A DNA stretch of 48,026 nucleotides, taken from contig JAEZKU010000049.1 of assembly GCA_023436065.1 (NCBI GenBank), forward strand, positions 1-48,026, written 5' to 3'. Made by a program: the position numbers and the translations under genes. Source of the DNA: Bacillota bacterium (GTDB lineage Bacteria; Bacillota; Clostridia; Lachnospirales; Lachnospiraceae). Within the stretch, counting starts at the first letter, position 1. Each line of letters begins with the position of its first letter. Shown here one piece after another: positions 15,762 to 24,276 of the stretch. The notes under the pieces were generated by a model, which was not told where the DNA came from, ran no database searches, and was given only the letters and a program-made list of their open reading frames with translations.

Positions 15762-16931
15762 TTAGTCGTCCTTTTCTGCATCATGCTCGAGGATTTTCCC
15801 TGAGGAGGCATCTATTTCGTACTCGTATTCGATGTCGCCCTTATAGAACTCTATATCATAAACAGTCTCTCCATCATCGGTATCGAGCTTGGCCTTAGAG
15901 AAGGTCACATCTGATAAGGAAAGTCCGGCATGGTTGACAGCAATGGTTTTTGCTTTGTCAATTCCAATGTATTTGCCGGAGCTGTCTTTATTTTCAGCTT
16001 CCTTCGTTCTGTCTTTTTTGCTTTCAGTGCTATCCTGAAGCGACTCAACACTTTTGTCATGGACTTTACCGGAATCAGCGTTGATTTCATATTCATATTC
16101 ATGTGTCGAAGTATAGAATTCAATATCATACAATGCGATACCGTCATCGTAATCAAGCTTTGCTTGGGTATAAGTCACGCCGGATGTGGTGACTCCTGCA
16201 TCTGCCAGAGCTTTTGCCTTCGCAGCATCAAGCGTAATCCGATTTGCAGCTGCTTGCTCTTTGCTTGTTACAGACTTAGTTTCATTGGTTTTATTATCTG
16301 TATTTTCCTTACTTAGTGATACAGTGGGCTGTTGAGTTACCGTAGCTGCAGGTTTCTGCTCATTCAGAATTTCTTTGCTCTTACTGTAGATAGCACCGGT
16401 GATAGCATTGATTTCATACTCGTATTCAGTATTTTCTGTATAAAACTCAATTTCGTATACGGAAATACTATCTTCCTGATCAAGCTTAGCAGTAGTAAAA
16501 GTAACACTGTTGTCCGTTAGCTTAGCATCACTCAGAGCAATCTCCTTGGCCTGCTCTACAGTAATCTGGGCAGTTGTTGCCGGATTCGTGCTGTCCAACT
16601 CCACAATCTCAAGGTTTTTCTTAACCACGGTACCATCTGAGGCTTTGATCCAGTATTCGTATTCTGTACCATCTGCAATAAACTCTACCTCATACACAAA
16701 TTGTCCCTGCTCATATCCAAACTCTGTCTGAACATCTTTAGCAGTGGTCGGATCTACCCCTGCATCAGCAAAGGAAAAATTCTTTGCATTTTCTGCACCG
16801 ATGGATGATTTTTGAGCGATAGCACCTGCGGCAAATGCCGTTCCTGTGCTAAGAATAGTAATGATAACGATAATGCTTATAATGGTTAAGGACGCTTTTA
16901 GTGGCGAACTAAATAATTTCTTCATTTTCAT
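15762..16931 (-). CDS. Secreted protein with four PepSY repeats
   Basis: 389 aa; AGGAGATC precedes the ATG. An N-terminal signal or anchor (residues 1-36, hydrophobic core SLTIISIIVIITIL, AFA cleavage-like site) is followed by four PepSY units at roughly 42-110, 120-190, 230-300 and 320-389. Each begins with an acidic alpha-helix and ends in the pattern Y-(D/E)-(I/V)-E-F-...-EYEYEI-A-(T/S)-G. Ser/Thr/Lys-rich linkers separate them. PepSY domains are thought to inhibit peptidases or act as sensors at the envelope. It follows the response-regulator/kinase pair on the same strand after 84 bases and is probably in the same operon. Confidence 0.9.
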   Translation of the reverse strand: MKMKKLFSSPLKASLTIISIIVIITILSTGTAFAAGAIAQKSSIGAENAKNFSFADAGVDPTTAKDVQTEFGYEQGQFVYEVEFIADGTEYEYWIKASDGTVVKKNLEIVELDSTNPATTAQITVEQAKEIALSDAKLTDNSVTFTTAKLDQEDSISVYEIEFYTENTEYEYEINAITGAIYSKSKEILNEQKPAATVTQQPTVSLSKENTDNKTNETKSVTSKEQAAANRITLDAAKAKALADAGVTTSGVTYTQAKLDYDDGIALYDIEFYTSTHEYEYEINADSGKVHDKSVESLQDSTESKKDRTKEAENKDSSGKYIGIDKAKTIAVNHAGLSLSDVTFSKAKLDTDDGETVYDIEFYKGDIEYEYEIDASSGKILEHDAEKDD

Positions 16932-17014
16932 TTTAATGATCTCCTTTCTTGACTATAACTGCAGTATACAGAAGAAACATTAGAACAACATTAGTACAAG
17001 CAATTTATATATAA

Positions 17015-18421
17015 TTATTTGGGGAGTATTATCCTAAAGGTACTTCCCTGATCCTTTTTACTTTCCAGTAGAATTTTCCCTCCATGAAAGCGTACGATCT
17101 CCTCCGCCATGGACAACCCAAGCCCGGTACCTATGCCACTCCTTGAATTATCTCCCTGATAAAAACGACGGAACACCTTTTCCTGTTCATCCTCAGCAAT
17201 CCCCACACCATCGTCATGAACGGAGATGATGACCGATGTATCTGACCTTTTGAGTGATATAATGATATGGCCATTTTCTTTCCCATACCGAAATGCATTG
17301 GAGATCAGATTCGTCAGTGCACGGTTGAGAAGTGCTTTGTTTCCGGTATAAAGTATCCCCTTTTCAATATTACCGTAGGATAGCTCGATGTTGTTCTCTC
17401 TTATTAAAGCCATATCGGCACATAGAGAGGTAACACTTTCCGACAGGTCGAAGCTTTCTAACGGATAGCGGTCGGTCTTCATATTCAGTCTTGTAAAATC
17501 AAGCATATCATTGATCAGTGCGGACATTCTTCTGGCCTGGCGCTGTATGACAGAGAGAGCGGTTTCATATTCTTCTGCTGTCCGTTCTTTCTCCAGTAAG
17601 TATTCGCACTGAGCCATGATTACGGACATGGGAGTTCTTAATTCGTGGGAGGCATCTGACGTGAACTGCTGCTCCTTTTCAAAGGATTGCTCCAGTCTTG
17701 CAAACATTTCATTGAAATGATCAGCAAGCTGGTGGAGCTCGTCCGTGCCCTCACCGATGATAATGCGCCTCTTCAAATCATCTCCCTTCCCGATCCGGGA
17801 AGCCGCCTCGGATATCTGCTTTATTGGTTTTAAGGTTCTTCCGGCAATCAGATAGCCGCCGATGACAGCAAATAATACGAGGAGGGGAAGGAGGATGAGG
17901 GATAGCCTGGTGATGGAATTCATATCTTCCTTGCCCTGCGTTTCTGCGACAACGCCTCTAAGCCACAGGTCCTCAAGACCATCCTGTGCCAAGGCCCGGT
18001 CGAACACATAATAAGTGACACCGCCGACTTTCGTGGTCTGAATTATGGAATCCTTAAGGCTTACAGAAGAGATACCTTTAGCAACTGGATTCTCACCATA
18101 ATAAAGAGAAAGGTTGCTGTCGTACAATGAGGTATACACCTGATTGACGGAATCCAGGAAGTCGTCATCGATCTCCAGAAAACCGTTTCCATAAGATATG
18201 AAGTGATCGACATCCTCCAATAAGTCTTCTTCATCAATGTTACTGAAATACTCAACTTCATCAATATTGTTTTCCACCGTTTCAATCAGGTTGTCCTTAA
18301 TGGTCTTTTGAAACACCTGATTGCTGACGGAAAGAATGACCACATAGGTAAGTGATACTACGATGACGAGGGCAATCGTAAACCAGAGTGTAATCTTAAC
18401 GCGGATCGAGAAATTTTTCAT
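17015..18421 (-). CDS. Sensor histidine kinase
   Basis: 468 aa. TM1 at ~10-32, an extracytoplasmic acidic sensor domain (~33-170), TM2 at ~172-193, HAMP (~194-247), HisKA with phospho-acceptor His259 in SDASHELRTPMSVI, then HATPase with the N box (LTNLISNAFRYG), G1 (VHDDGVGIAEDE) and G2 (GTGLGLSMAEEI). Its ATG overlaps the stop of the response regulator gene by four bases (ATGA). Likely partner of that regulator; the PepSY protein downstream may be an output or feedback factor. Signal unknown. Confidence 0.95.
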   Translation of the reverse strand: MKNFSIRVKITLWFTIALVIVVSLTYVVILSVSNQVFQKTIKDNLIETVENNIDEVEYFSNIDEEDLLEDVDHFISYGNGFLEIDDDFLDSVNQVYTSLYDSNLSLYYGENPVAKGISSVSLKDSIIQTTKVGGVTYYVFDRALAQDGLEDLWLRGVVAETQGKEDMNSITRLSLILLPLLVLFAVIGGYLIAGRTLKPIKQISEAASRIGKGDDLKRRIIIGEGTDELHQLADHFNEMFARLEQSFEKEQQFTSDASHELRTPMSVIMAQCEYLLEKERTAEEYETALSVIQRQARRMSALINDMLDFTRLNMKTDRYPLESFDLSESVTSLCADMALIRENNIELSYGNIEKGILYTGNKALLNRALTNLISNAFRYGKENGHIIISLKRSDTSVIISVHDDGVGIAEDEQEKVFRRFYQGDNSRSGIGTGLGLSMAEEIVRFHGGKILLESKKDQGSTFRIILPK

Positions 18422-19098
18422 TTGTCGGGATCCTCCCTTAAAACATAGCCCCTACCGCGAATAGTATGAATTAGTTTTTCCTTATGGCCCTCATCGATCT
18501 TCTTTCGTAGATAACTGATATACACATCTATGACATTTGTACCTCCCTCATAATCAAAGTTCCAAATGTGATCCTCTATCTTCTCACGGGAAAGAATGAT
18601 CCCACGGTTGTGCATGAGATACTCCAATAAGGCATATTCCTTCGCGGATAAGGGTATTTCCTTTCCGGCGCGCTTTACGATGTGTGTGGTGCAATCAAGA
18701 GTGAGATCACTGACAATCAGAATATTGTTCGTCATCCCGAATGCCGTTCTCGTCAACGCACGTATTCTTGCAGTCAGCTCTTCAAAGGAAAAGGGTTTCA
18801 CAAGATAGTCGTTAGCACCGCTGTCAAGACCTTTCACCCTGTCTGCAATAGCATCCTTTGCGGTCAGGAAGAGCACAGGAGTAGTATTTCCTGTGCTGCG
18901 TAGTGTTTGAAGTACGGTATAACCATCCGCTTTGGGCATCATGATATCCAGAATGATGACATCGTATTCTATATAGGACAGGATGTCGATGGCAGACTGA
19001 CCGTTTAAGCAGCTGTCCACGCTATAACCATCCGAAGTCAGCTTCTGTGTGATGATATCATTTAGATCTTTTTCGTCTTCTGCAAGTAAAATTCGCAC
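18418..19098 (-). CDS. OmpR/PhoB family response regulator
   Basis: 226 aa starting at GTG 19098, chosen because the run ATGGAGGTGA just upstream is the ribosome binding site; an in-frame ATG at 19119 lies before that. Receiver domain with acidic pocket EDE and phospho-acceptor Asp51 in VIILDIMMPKADGY, then a C-terminal winged helix (LSAKEYALLEYLMHNRGIILSREKIEDHIWNF and DVYISYLRKKID). First gene of the regulator-kinase-PepSY cluster. Confidence 0.95.
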   Translation of the reverse strand: MRILLAEDEKDLNDIITQKLTSDGYSVDSCLNGQSAIDILSYIEYDVIILDIMMPKADGYTVLQTLRSTGNTTPVLFLTAKDAIADRVKGLDSGANDYLVKPFSFEELTARIRALTRTAFGMTNNILIVSDLTLDCTTHIVKRAGKEIPLSAKEYALLEYLMHNRGIILSREKIEDHIWNFDYEGGTNVIDVYISYLRKKIDEGHKEKLIHTIRGRGYVLREDPDK

Positions 19099-19315
19099 GG
19101 TTATCACCTCCATTTTCATAGTATATGGAGAAACAGGAGGAATTCATTTATCGACAGATCAATTCAATCCGAAATATTTTACGGGTGACAACTCAAGGAT
19201 ATTATGGTACAAAAATAGATAGGTGAAGGATCAACCACCGAAAAGACTGGAATGGTGCATCGAATCAAGTATGATGAAGTAGAAGCATACATAAGAGTAG
19301 ATGCAAGGAGGCGCT

Positions 19316-20251
19316 ATGAGCATAAAAGAAATAAATAAAGTCAGCATTATTGGGATGGGAGCCTTGGGATTGCTGTATGGCTCGCATATTGTGAAGCACT
19401 TGGGTATGGAAGCGGTTGACTTTATCATGGATGATAAACGTCTTAAGAAATATGAGGATCAGAAGATTTATTGTAATGAGGAAGAGATCAGATTTCAACT
19501 GACAAAGGATAGTGAAGCTGAACCGGCTGATTTGCTGATCGTTGCTGTCAAGTGTACAGGGCTTAAGGAAGCGATTATTTCCATGAAGAGATGTGTTGGA
19601 CCTGATACCATCATCCTGTCTGTGCTGAATGGAATATCGAGTGAGAAAGTAATTGGGGCGCATTATGGGATGGACAAGGTGATATATACTGTTGCTCAGG
19701 GTATGGATGCGATGAAGTTTGATCATAAGCTGCAATATACCCATATTGGGGAATTGCATCTTGGAATTGTGGATAACAGACAACAAGACAGACTGAATCG
19801 TGTTATTTCCTTCTTTGATCGGATCAACTTACCCTATGTGGTGGAGGAGGATATCCTGCATCGCTTGTGGAGCAAGTTCATGCTAAATGTTGGAGTTAAT
19901 CAGACCTGTATGGTCTATGATACCAGTTATGCTGGAGCACTGGCTATTGGTGAACCCAATCGTACCATGATTTCTGCCATGCGTGAGGTGATTGCGATTG
20001 CAAATGCGGAAGGAATTAAACTGTCCGAGGCTGATTTAAATCAGTACATTGATATTATTGGGAAGCTTAATCCGGAAGGAACACCTTCCATGGGTCAGGA
20101 CCGCATTAACCGAAAGCTGTCAGAAGTGGAATCCTTTGCTGGGACAGTGATAGAGATAGCGAAAAAGCATAAGCTATACGTACCGACGAACGAATTTTTA
20201 TATCGACGGGTCAAGGAAATAGAACAAGAATACCGAAATAGCGAGCAATGA
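19316..20251 (+). CDS. Ketopantoate reductase family protein
   Basis: 311 aa from the ATG at 19316 after AAGGAGG. N-terminal Rossmann motif VSIIGMGALGLLYG for NADPH, the conserved Lys in VAVKCTG, and the C-terminal helix LWSKFMLNVGVNQTCMV with the catalytic-type Lys. The family reduces 2-dehydropantoate to pantoate, but no panB or panC is adjacent and paralogues with other substrates are common, so panE identity is uncertain. Followed by a terminator. Confidence 0.85.
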   Translation: MSIKEINKVSIIGMGALGLLYGSHIVKHLGMEAVDFIMDDKRLKKYEDQKIYCNEEEIRFQLTKDSEAEPADLLIVAVKCTGLKEAIISMKRCVGPDTIILSVLNGISSEKVIGAHYGMDKVIYTVAQGMDAMKFDHKLQYTHIGELHLGIVDNRQQDRLNRVISFFDRINLPYVVEEDILHRLWSKFMLNVGVNQTCMVYDTSYAGALAIGEPNRTMISAMREVIAIANAEGIKLSEADLNQYIDIIGKLNPEGTPSMGQDRINRKLSEVESFAGTVIEIAKKHKLYVPTNEFLYRRVKEIEQEYRNSEQ

Positions 20252-20260
20252 TAACACAGG

Positions 20261-20330
20261 CCCCTGCCGTTGTGTGATGTGACCATAAGTCTAACCTTTT
20301 AGTGCCACATTACAAAACGGCAGGGGTCAT
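20261..20330. terminator. Terminator between converging genes
   Basis: CCCCTGCCGTT (20261-20271) pairs with AACGGCAGGGG (20316-20326), with further imperfect pairing inside. It separates the reductase (plus) from the aldo/keto reductase (minus). Confidence 0.75.
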
Positions 20331-20344
20331 CATTTCCTCATTTC

Positions 20345-21487
20345 CTAACTGAATATTTGTACTGTCTTCTGCATTTGATCCACGATCTTTACTCCGAAGG
20401 GACACCGCTCTTCACAGGCAGCACAGCTGATACAATCGGAAGCGTTAGCCGGAAGAGTGGAATAATGAGCCCGAATGGTAGCCGGGACCTGTTCCTGAAG
20501 CACTGCCAGATCATATAGCTTATTCACCATTGCGATATCGATCAGAGACGGGCAGGGTGCACAATGTCCACAATAGGTACATTGTCCGAAGTAAGAATGA
20601 TAAGGTGCATTGGCTAACACGGTTGCATAATCCTTTAGTTCATCACCAGCCTCTTCATAAGCTACCGCAGCAGCTATCTCCTGCGTTGTTCTGAAGCCAA
20701 CGATAACAGACGCCACTGCCGGTCGTGTCAACGCATAATGAAGACACTGAACAGGTGTCAATGCGACACCGAAGGGCGATTGCTCTGCATTGAACAGTCT
20801 TCCGCCGGCATAGCCCTTCATGACGGTAATGCCGACATTTTCTCTCTCACAAATCTTATACAATTCATCCCGTTCGGGGGCGATTCCGCTTAATTCATCC
20901 TTATAATGCTCCTGAAACAGATCATTAATATCCTCACTGCCGGGAAGCAGATCAAAGGCAGGATTAAGACTGAATAAAATCATCTCAATCTCACCGAAGA
21001 GAGCCGCAAGCTTGGCAACATAAGGATTATGTGTGCTAAGACCGATATGCCGGATGGACCCTTTTTGCTTTAATCCTCTGACATAGTCCATGAATTCGCC
21101 ATTTAAGATTTGATGGAACTCCGTCTCCTGATCTACGAAATGAATCATACCCAGGTCTATGTAATCGGTCTGCAGACGGCCGAGTAAATCCTCGAAGGCT
21201 ACCTTTACTTTATCCAAATCCCTGGTCCGCTCATATTGACCATTCTGCCAGGTTGATCCAATGTGTCCTTGAATGAACCAATTCTCTCTTTCACCGGCGA
21301 TCGCTAAACCGATATTGGTGCGTACATTAGGCTCAGACATCCAGCAGTCAAGAATATTGATTCCGTATTCCCGGCACCGCTTAATAAGCTCCTTTACGGC
21401 GGAGACATCCTGCCCTTCCAGCCATTCTCCTCCTAACCCTATCTCACTTACCTTCAATCCTGTTTTACCCAATATCCTGTATCTCAT
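20345..21487 (-). CDS. Aldo/keto reductase with C-terminal 2x[4Fe-4S] domain
   Basis: 380 aa. The TIM-barrel AKR part (1-~270) shows LGLGGEWLEG-like start, the DCW...SEPN segment and the LGMIHFVD strand. The C-terminal ~100 residues hold two ferredoxin-like cysteine sets, CTYCGHCAPCP and CISCAACEERCPFGV. This fused class is common in clostridia and presumably couples NADPH- and iron-sulfur electron transfer; substrates are unknown. Promoter-like TATACAA boxes lie in the AT-rich region upstream. Confidence 0.92.
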   Translation of the reverse strand: MRYRILGKTGLKVSEIGLGGEWLEGQDVSAVKELIKRCREYGINILDCWMSEPNVRTNIGLAIAGERENWFIQGHIGSTWQNGQYERTRDLDKVKVAFEDLLGRLQTDYIDLGMIHFVDQETEFHQILNGEFMDYVRGLKQKGSIRHIGLSTHNPYVAKLAALFGEIEMILFSLNPAFDLLPGSEDINDLFQEHYKDELSGIAPERDELYKICERENVGITVMKGYAGGRLFNAEQSPFGVALTPVQCLHYALTRPAVASVIVGFRTTQEIAAAVAYEEAGDELKDYATVLANAPYHSYFGQCTYCGHCAPCPSLIDIAMVNKLYDLAVLQEQVPATIRAHYSTLPANASDCISCAACEERCPFGVKIVDQMQKTVQIFS

Positions 21488-21592
21488 TTATATTCCCCCT
21501 TCATTTGTTGTATAATTTATTGTATAATTTTACCACTCTGATATCAATTTGGAAATGTATTATTTTATCAAATGATATGTGATCAATCCAAT

Positions 21593-21643
21593 AGATGTGT
21601 TCAACTCTGACGATCAATGGCGGCATTGAAACACATCTTTTTT
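21593..21643 (+). terminator. Orphan terminator in intergenic region
   Basis: AGATGTGTTCAA (21593-21604) pairs with TTGAAACACATCT (21626-21638, one bulged A), followed by T6. No coding gene on the plus strand ends just before it. It is the main feature of the 335-bp gap between the aldo/keto reductase and the GyrI-like gene, and could end a small RNA or act as a leader attenuator. Confidence 0.6.
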
Positions 21644-21822
21644 ATATAACATGTATGCTTAGAATCGAGGTTATACTTGCGAAATAATTTTAACTAATGT
21701 AAGATTGGTATAAATATGGAAATAAAACAGTGCTTGGGCTTTTGGGGAGCTCGCTTTTTTTGATATGTGATAGAGAGGATAAGCCTTTGCACTATAAATA
21801 TAATGGATCAAGGAGTTAAGAG

Positions 21823-22329
21823 ATGGATTGGATCGAGAGGCTAAACAGTGCTATGGATTATCGTGTTGAGAAAAAAGAGGCATTTAGAATTGTTGGGATT
21901 TCAGCTCCGTTAGAGAAAGAAATTGAGAAGAACTTTGAGGTGGTTCCGGCCTTATGGGGGCGGGCTGCCCAAGATGGTACCATAGGAAAATTAGCAACCA
22001 GGATGGATGGTGAACTGAAAGGGTTGCTTGGAGTCAGCTCGTGTAATGAAGAAGCTGATTGGAAATATTTCATTGCTGTTGCAAGCAATCAGGCAGCAGA
22101 GGAAGGTCTTGAAGAGTTTATTGTACCAGAAGCTACCTGGGCGATATTCGGAGGAAGAGGGACTAATTTATCCATTCAGGAATTAGAGAGAAGAATAGTA
22201 ACAGAGTGGCTTCCAACCTCAGGCTATGAATATGGGAATGCTCCGGACATTGAAGTGTATATTAGCCCAAATCCGGAAGATGCAGTATATGAAGTTTGGA
22301 TTCCGGTGGTACAAATGACAATGAGGTGA
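21823..22329 (+). CDS. GyrI-like effector-binding domain protein
   Basis: 168 aa, a stand-alone GyrI/AraC-type effector-binding domain, seen in the start YRVEKKEAFRIVGIS, the VPEATWAIFGGRG strand and the ending YEVWIPVV. Such proteins bind small hydrophobic molecules or act as decoys, and relatives are annotated as integron-associated effector-binding proteins. It heads a cluster with an ASCH-like protein and an AraC-GyrI regulator, so it may belong to one sensing unit. Confidence 0.85.
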   Translation: MDWIERLNSAMDYRVEKKEAFRIVGISAPLEKEIEKNFEVVPALWGRAAQDGTIGKLATRMDGELKGLLGVSSCNEEADWKYFIAVASNQAAEEGLEEFIVPEATWAIFGGRGTNLSIQELERRIVTEWLPTSGYEYGNAPDIEVYISPNPEDAVYEVWIPVVQMTMR

Positions 22330-22334
22330 TTGGA

Positions 22335-22802
22335 ATGGTGCATTTAGCATATACGGATAATACCGGCAAAGCCGGTGAGAGAGAATTGGATCGGATCAAT
22401 CAGGGCATGAAGACAATGATTGTAAGGGGTGCAAGTGGGCGTAAAATACCACATAGCAGAGTATTCGAAGGAGAAGTATTATACTTCATGGAGAAAGGAA
22501 CGGCGATGATTTCTGCAAAAGCTATCGTAACATCGGTTGAAAACTATGTGAAGCTGACGGACGAGGAAATCATCAAGATTTTAGCAGATCATCAGGATAA
22601 ACTCCGATTAACAGAGAAGCAAAAATTGAGATGGCACAAAAAAGCTTTATGCCTGGTGGAATTTAAGGATGTGACAGCGATTGATCCGGCACTTGATTTT
22701 GATCATCAGGGAAATATGGATGATTGGTTAATCATAGAAAAGATCGAAGATGTAGTGGTAGGATCGAGCATACCATATAATTATGAGAAATCAAGATTCT
22801 AG
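22335..22802 (+). CDS. ASCH/PUA-like domain protein (putative)
   Basis: 155 aa from ATG 22335, preceded by GAGGTG, 5 bases after the GyrI-like gene. The pattern KTMIVRGASGRKIPHSRVFEGEVLYFMEKG followed by AMISAKAIVTSV resembles the beta-barrel of ASCH/EVE-type PUA-like proteins, which often bind RNA or modified nucleotides. The match is by pattern only. It sits in a tight + strand run with the GyrI-like and AraC genes. Confidence 0.55.
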   Translation: MVHLAYTDNTGKAGERELDRINQGMKTMIVRGASGRKIPHSRVFEGEVLYFMEKGTAMISAKAIVTSVENYVKLTDEEIIKILADHQDKLRLTEKQKLRWHKKALCLVEFKDVTAIDPALDFDHQGNMDDWLIIEKIEDVVVGSSIPYNYEKSRF

Positions 22803-22828
22803 ATTGTGGCAAGGTGCGTGAGAAGCGG

Positions 22829-23758
22829 ATGTCTGAGCGGGAATGCAGGGAAGAGTACCTACGAAGAATTCACAAAGTGCAGGATTATATAGAGCAACAT
22901 ATGAGTGAGCCCCTCTCTATCGAGGAGCTTTCTCATGTTGCAGGATTCTCGAAATATCATTTTAGCCGGATCTTTCAGAGTATATTGCATGAGCCATTGG
23001 CTCATTATGTGTATCGGATCCGCATGGAGAATGCCCTGTTTTATCTGGCGCATCGTGCGGATAAGAACATGACAGACATCGCTTATGAACTTGGGTTTAC
23101 TGATTCGGCTGTATTCTCCAGAGCATTCAAAAACTATCACGGCATTAGTCCTCGCGAATATCGTAAGGAATATAGCAAGAATCGCAAAGAACCTATTTTA
23201 ATATCTGAGTACAATAAGGACACAGCAAAGAAAGAGCGGGCAGGCAATCTATTTCCCGTGACCGGGCGGATTACCATCACTAACCTGGAGGAAATGCAGG
23301 CGGCTTATGTAAGACATACAGGTACCTATGAGACATTGGCAACGGAATACCCGGCCTTGATACAGACGTTATTTGATTATGCCGGGAAGCAACAGCTTCT
23401 TGTGGAGGGTCAGAACTGGATGCTTGCGATGTATCATGACAATCCGGAATTTGGGGATGAGCGTCAGTTTCGTACCAGCCTGTGTCTGACGGTGCCTAAG
23501 GAGCTTGTGATCCGGGAGGATGGTATTCTTGGAGCGATGAAGCTGGAAGGGGGTCTGTATGCGGTCGGACACTTTCGGATTATGCCGGAACAGTATAGTG
23601 ATGCCTGGAACTATATGTATCAGGAATGGCTTACAAGCAGTGGTTATGTTCCAAGGAATTCGTATCCATTCGAGGTTTATCGTAATAATCCGGAGGAAGA
23701 GGAGAACCGGATCAATGAGGTGGATATCTATGTACCCATTGAGCCCATTTCTTTCTAA
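22829..23758 (+). CDS. AraC family regulator with C-terminal GyrI-like domain
   Basis: 309 aa from ATG 22829 (an in-frame GTG at 22814 is an alternative; both ribosome binding sites are weak). Unusual order relative to the other AraC proteins here: double helix-turn-helix first (residues ~10-110, with SIEELSHVAGFSKYHFSRIFQ and YELGFTDSAVFSRAFKNYHGISPREYRK), then a GyrI/SoxS-Rob-like effector domain (~145-309). This is the Rob/BmrR-like drug-sensing architecture. It lies upstream of the mini-UvrA and hydrolase genes. Confidence 0.9.
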   Translation: MSERECREEYLRRIHKVQDYIEQHMSEPLSIEELSHVAGFSKYHFSRIFQSILHEPLAHYVYRIRMENALFYLAHRADKNMTDIAYELGFTDSAVFSRAFKNYHGISPREYRKEYSKNRKEPILISEYNKDTAKKERAGNLFPVTGRITITNLEEMQAAYVRHTGTYETLATEYPALIQTLFDYAGKQQLLVEGQNWMLAMYHDNPEFGDERQFRTSLCLTVPKELVIREDGILGAMKLEGGLYAVGHFRIMPEQYSDAWNYMYQEWLTSSGYVPRNSYPFEVYRNNPEEEENRINEVDIYVPIEPISF

Positions 23759-23809
23759 TACATGATTCGAAAGAGGTTACAAAGAAGATTTTTCCGAATA
23801 CATGATTCG
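23757..23809 (+). repeat. Two 13-bp direct repeats, 40 bp apart
   Basis: AATACATGATTCG occurs at 23757-23769 (overlapping the AraC stop) and 23797-23809. They lie before the mini-UvrA gene and could be regulator half-sites or remnants of a rearrangement. Confidence 0.5.
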
Positions 23810-23868
23810 TAAAAAATATGTGAAAAGTTTTTTGCGAATATGCTGAATTTCTTTATTGAGGTGGGCAT

Positions 23869-24276
23869 GTGGAAGAAATCAGGCTTCAAGGAGCACGAAT
23901 TCACAATCTGAAAAACATTAATCTAACGATTCCTAAGCGTCAACTGGTAGCCATTACAGGATTCAGCGACTCGGGTAAATCAAGCCTTGCCTTCGATATT
24001 CTGTTTGAAGAAGGGAAGAACCAGTATCTTCGATCGATCCGAATTCTGGCCGGACTGGATAACGAAGACCGCTTCGATCGACTGTTGGACCGGCTTGTAA
24101 TCAGTGGGAATTCTGTCATTGTCATCGAGCACAATATTGAGGTCTTACAAAACTGTGACTACATCATTGAGCTTGGTCCGGAAGGCGGAGAATTGGGCGG
24201 TGAAATCATAGCGACAGGGACACCGGGGCAACTAAGAGATAACCCGGCTTCCAAGACAGGGAGGTATCTGAAATGA
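23869..24276 (+). CDS. Internally deleted UvrA-like ATPase (mini-UvrA)
   Basis: 135 aa. Residues 1-60 match the N-terminus of UvrA (IRLQGARIHNLKNINLTIP, Walker A GFSDSGKSS at 31-39, AFDILFEEG). At about residues 60-68 the sequence jumps to the C-terminal end of UvrA (LLDRLVISGNSVIVIEHNIEVL, then IIELGPEGGELGG and TGRYL). Signature motif, Walker B, zinc modules and the whole middle (roughly 800 residues in UvrA) are missing, yet the frame is intact. It starts at GTG after GAGGTGGG and overlaps the next gene by ATGA. It could be a degraded paralogue or a maintained short ATP-binding protein. Confidence 0.75.
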   Translation: MEEIRLQGARIHNLKNINLTIPKRQLVAITGFSDSGKSSLAFDILFEEGKNQYLRSIRILAGLDNEDRFDRLLDRLVISGNSVIVIEHNIEVLQNCDYIIELGPEGGELGGEIIATGTPGQLRDNPASKTGRYLK

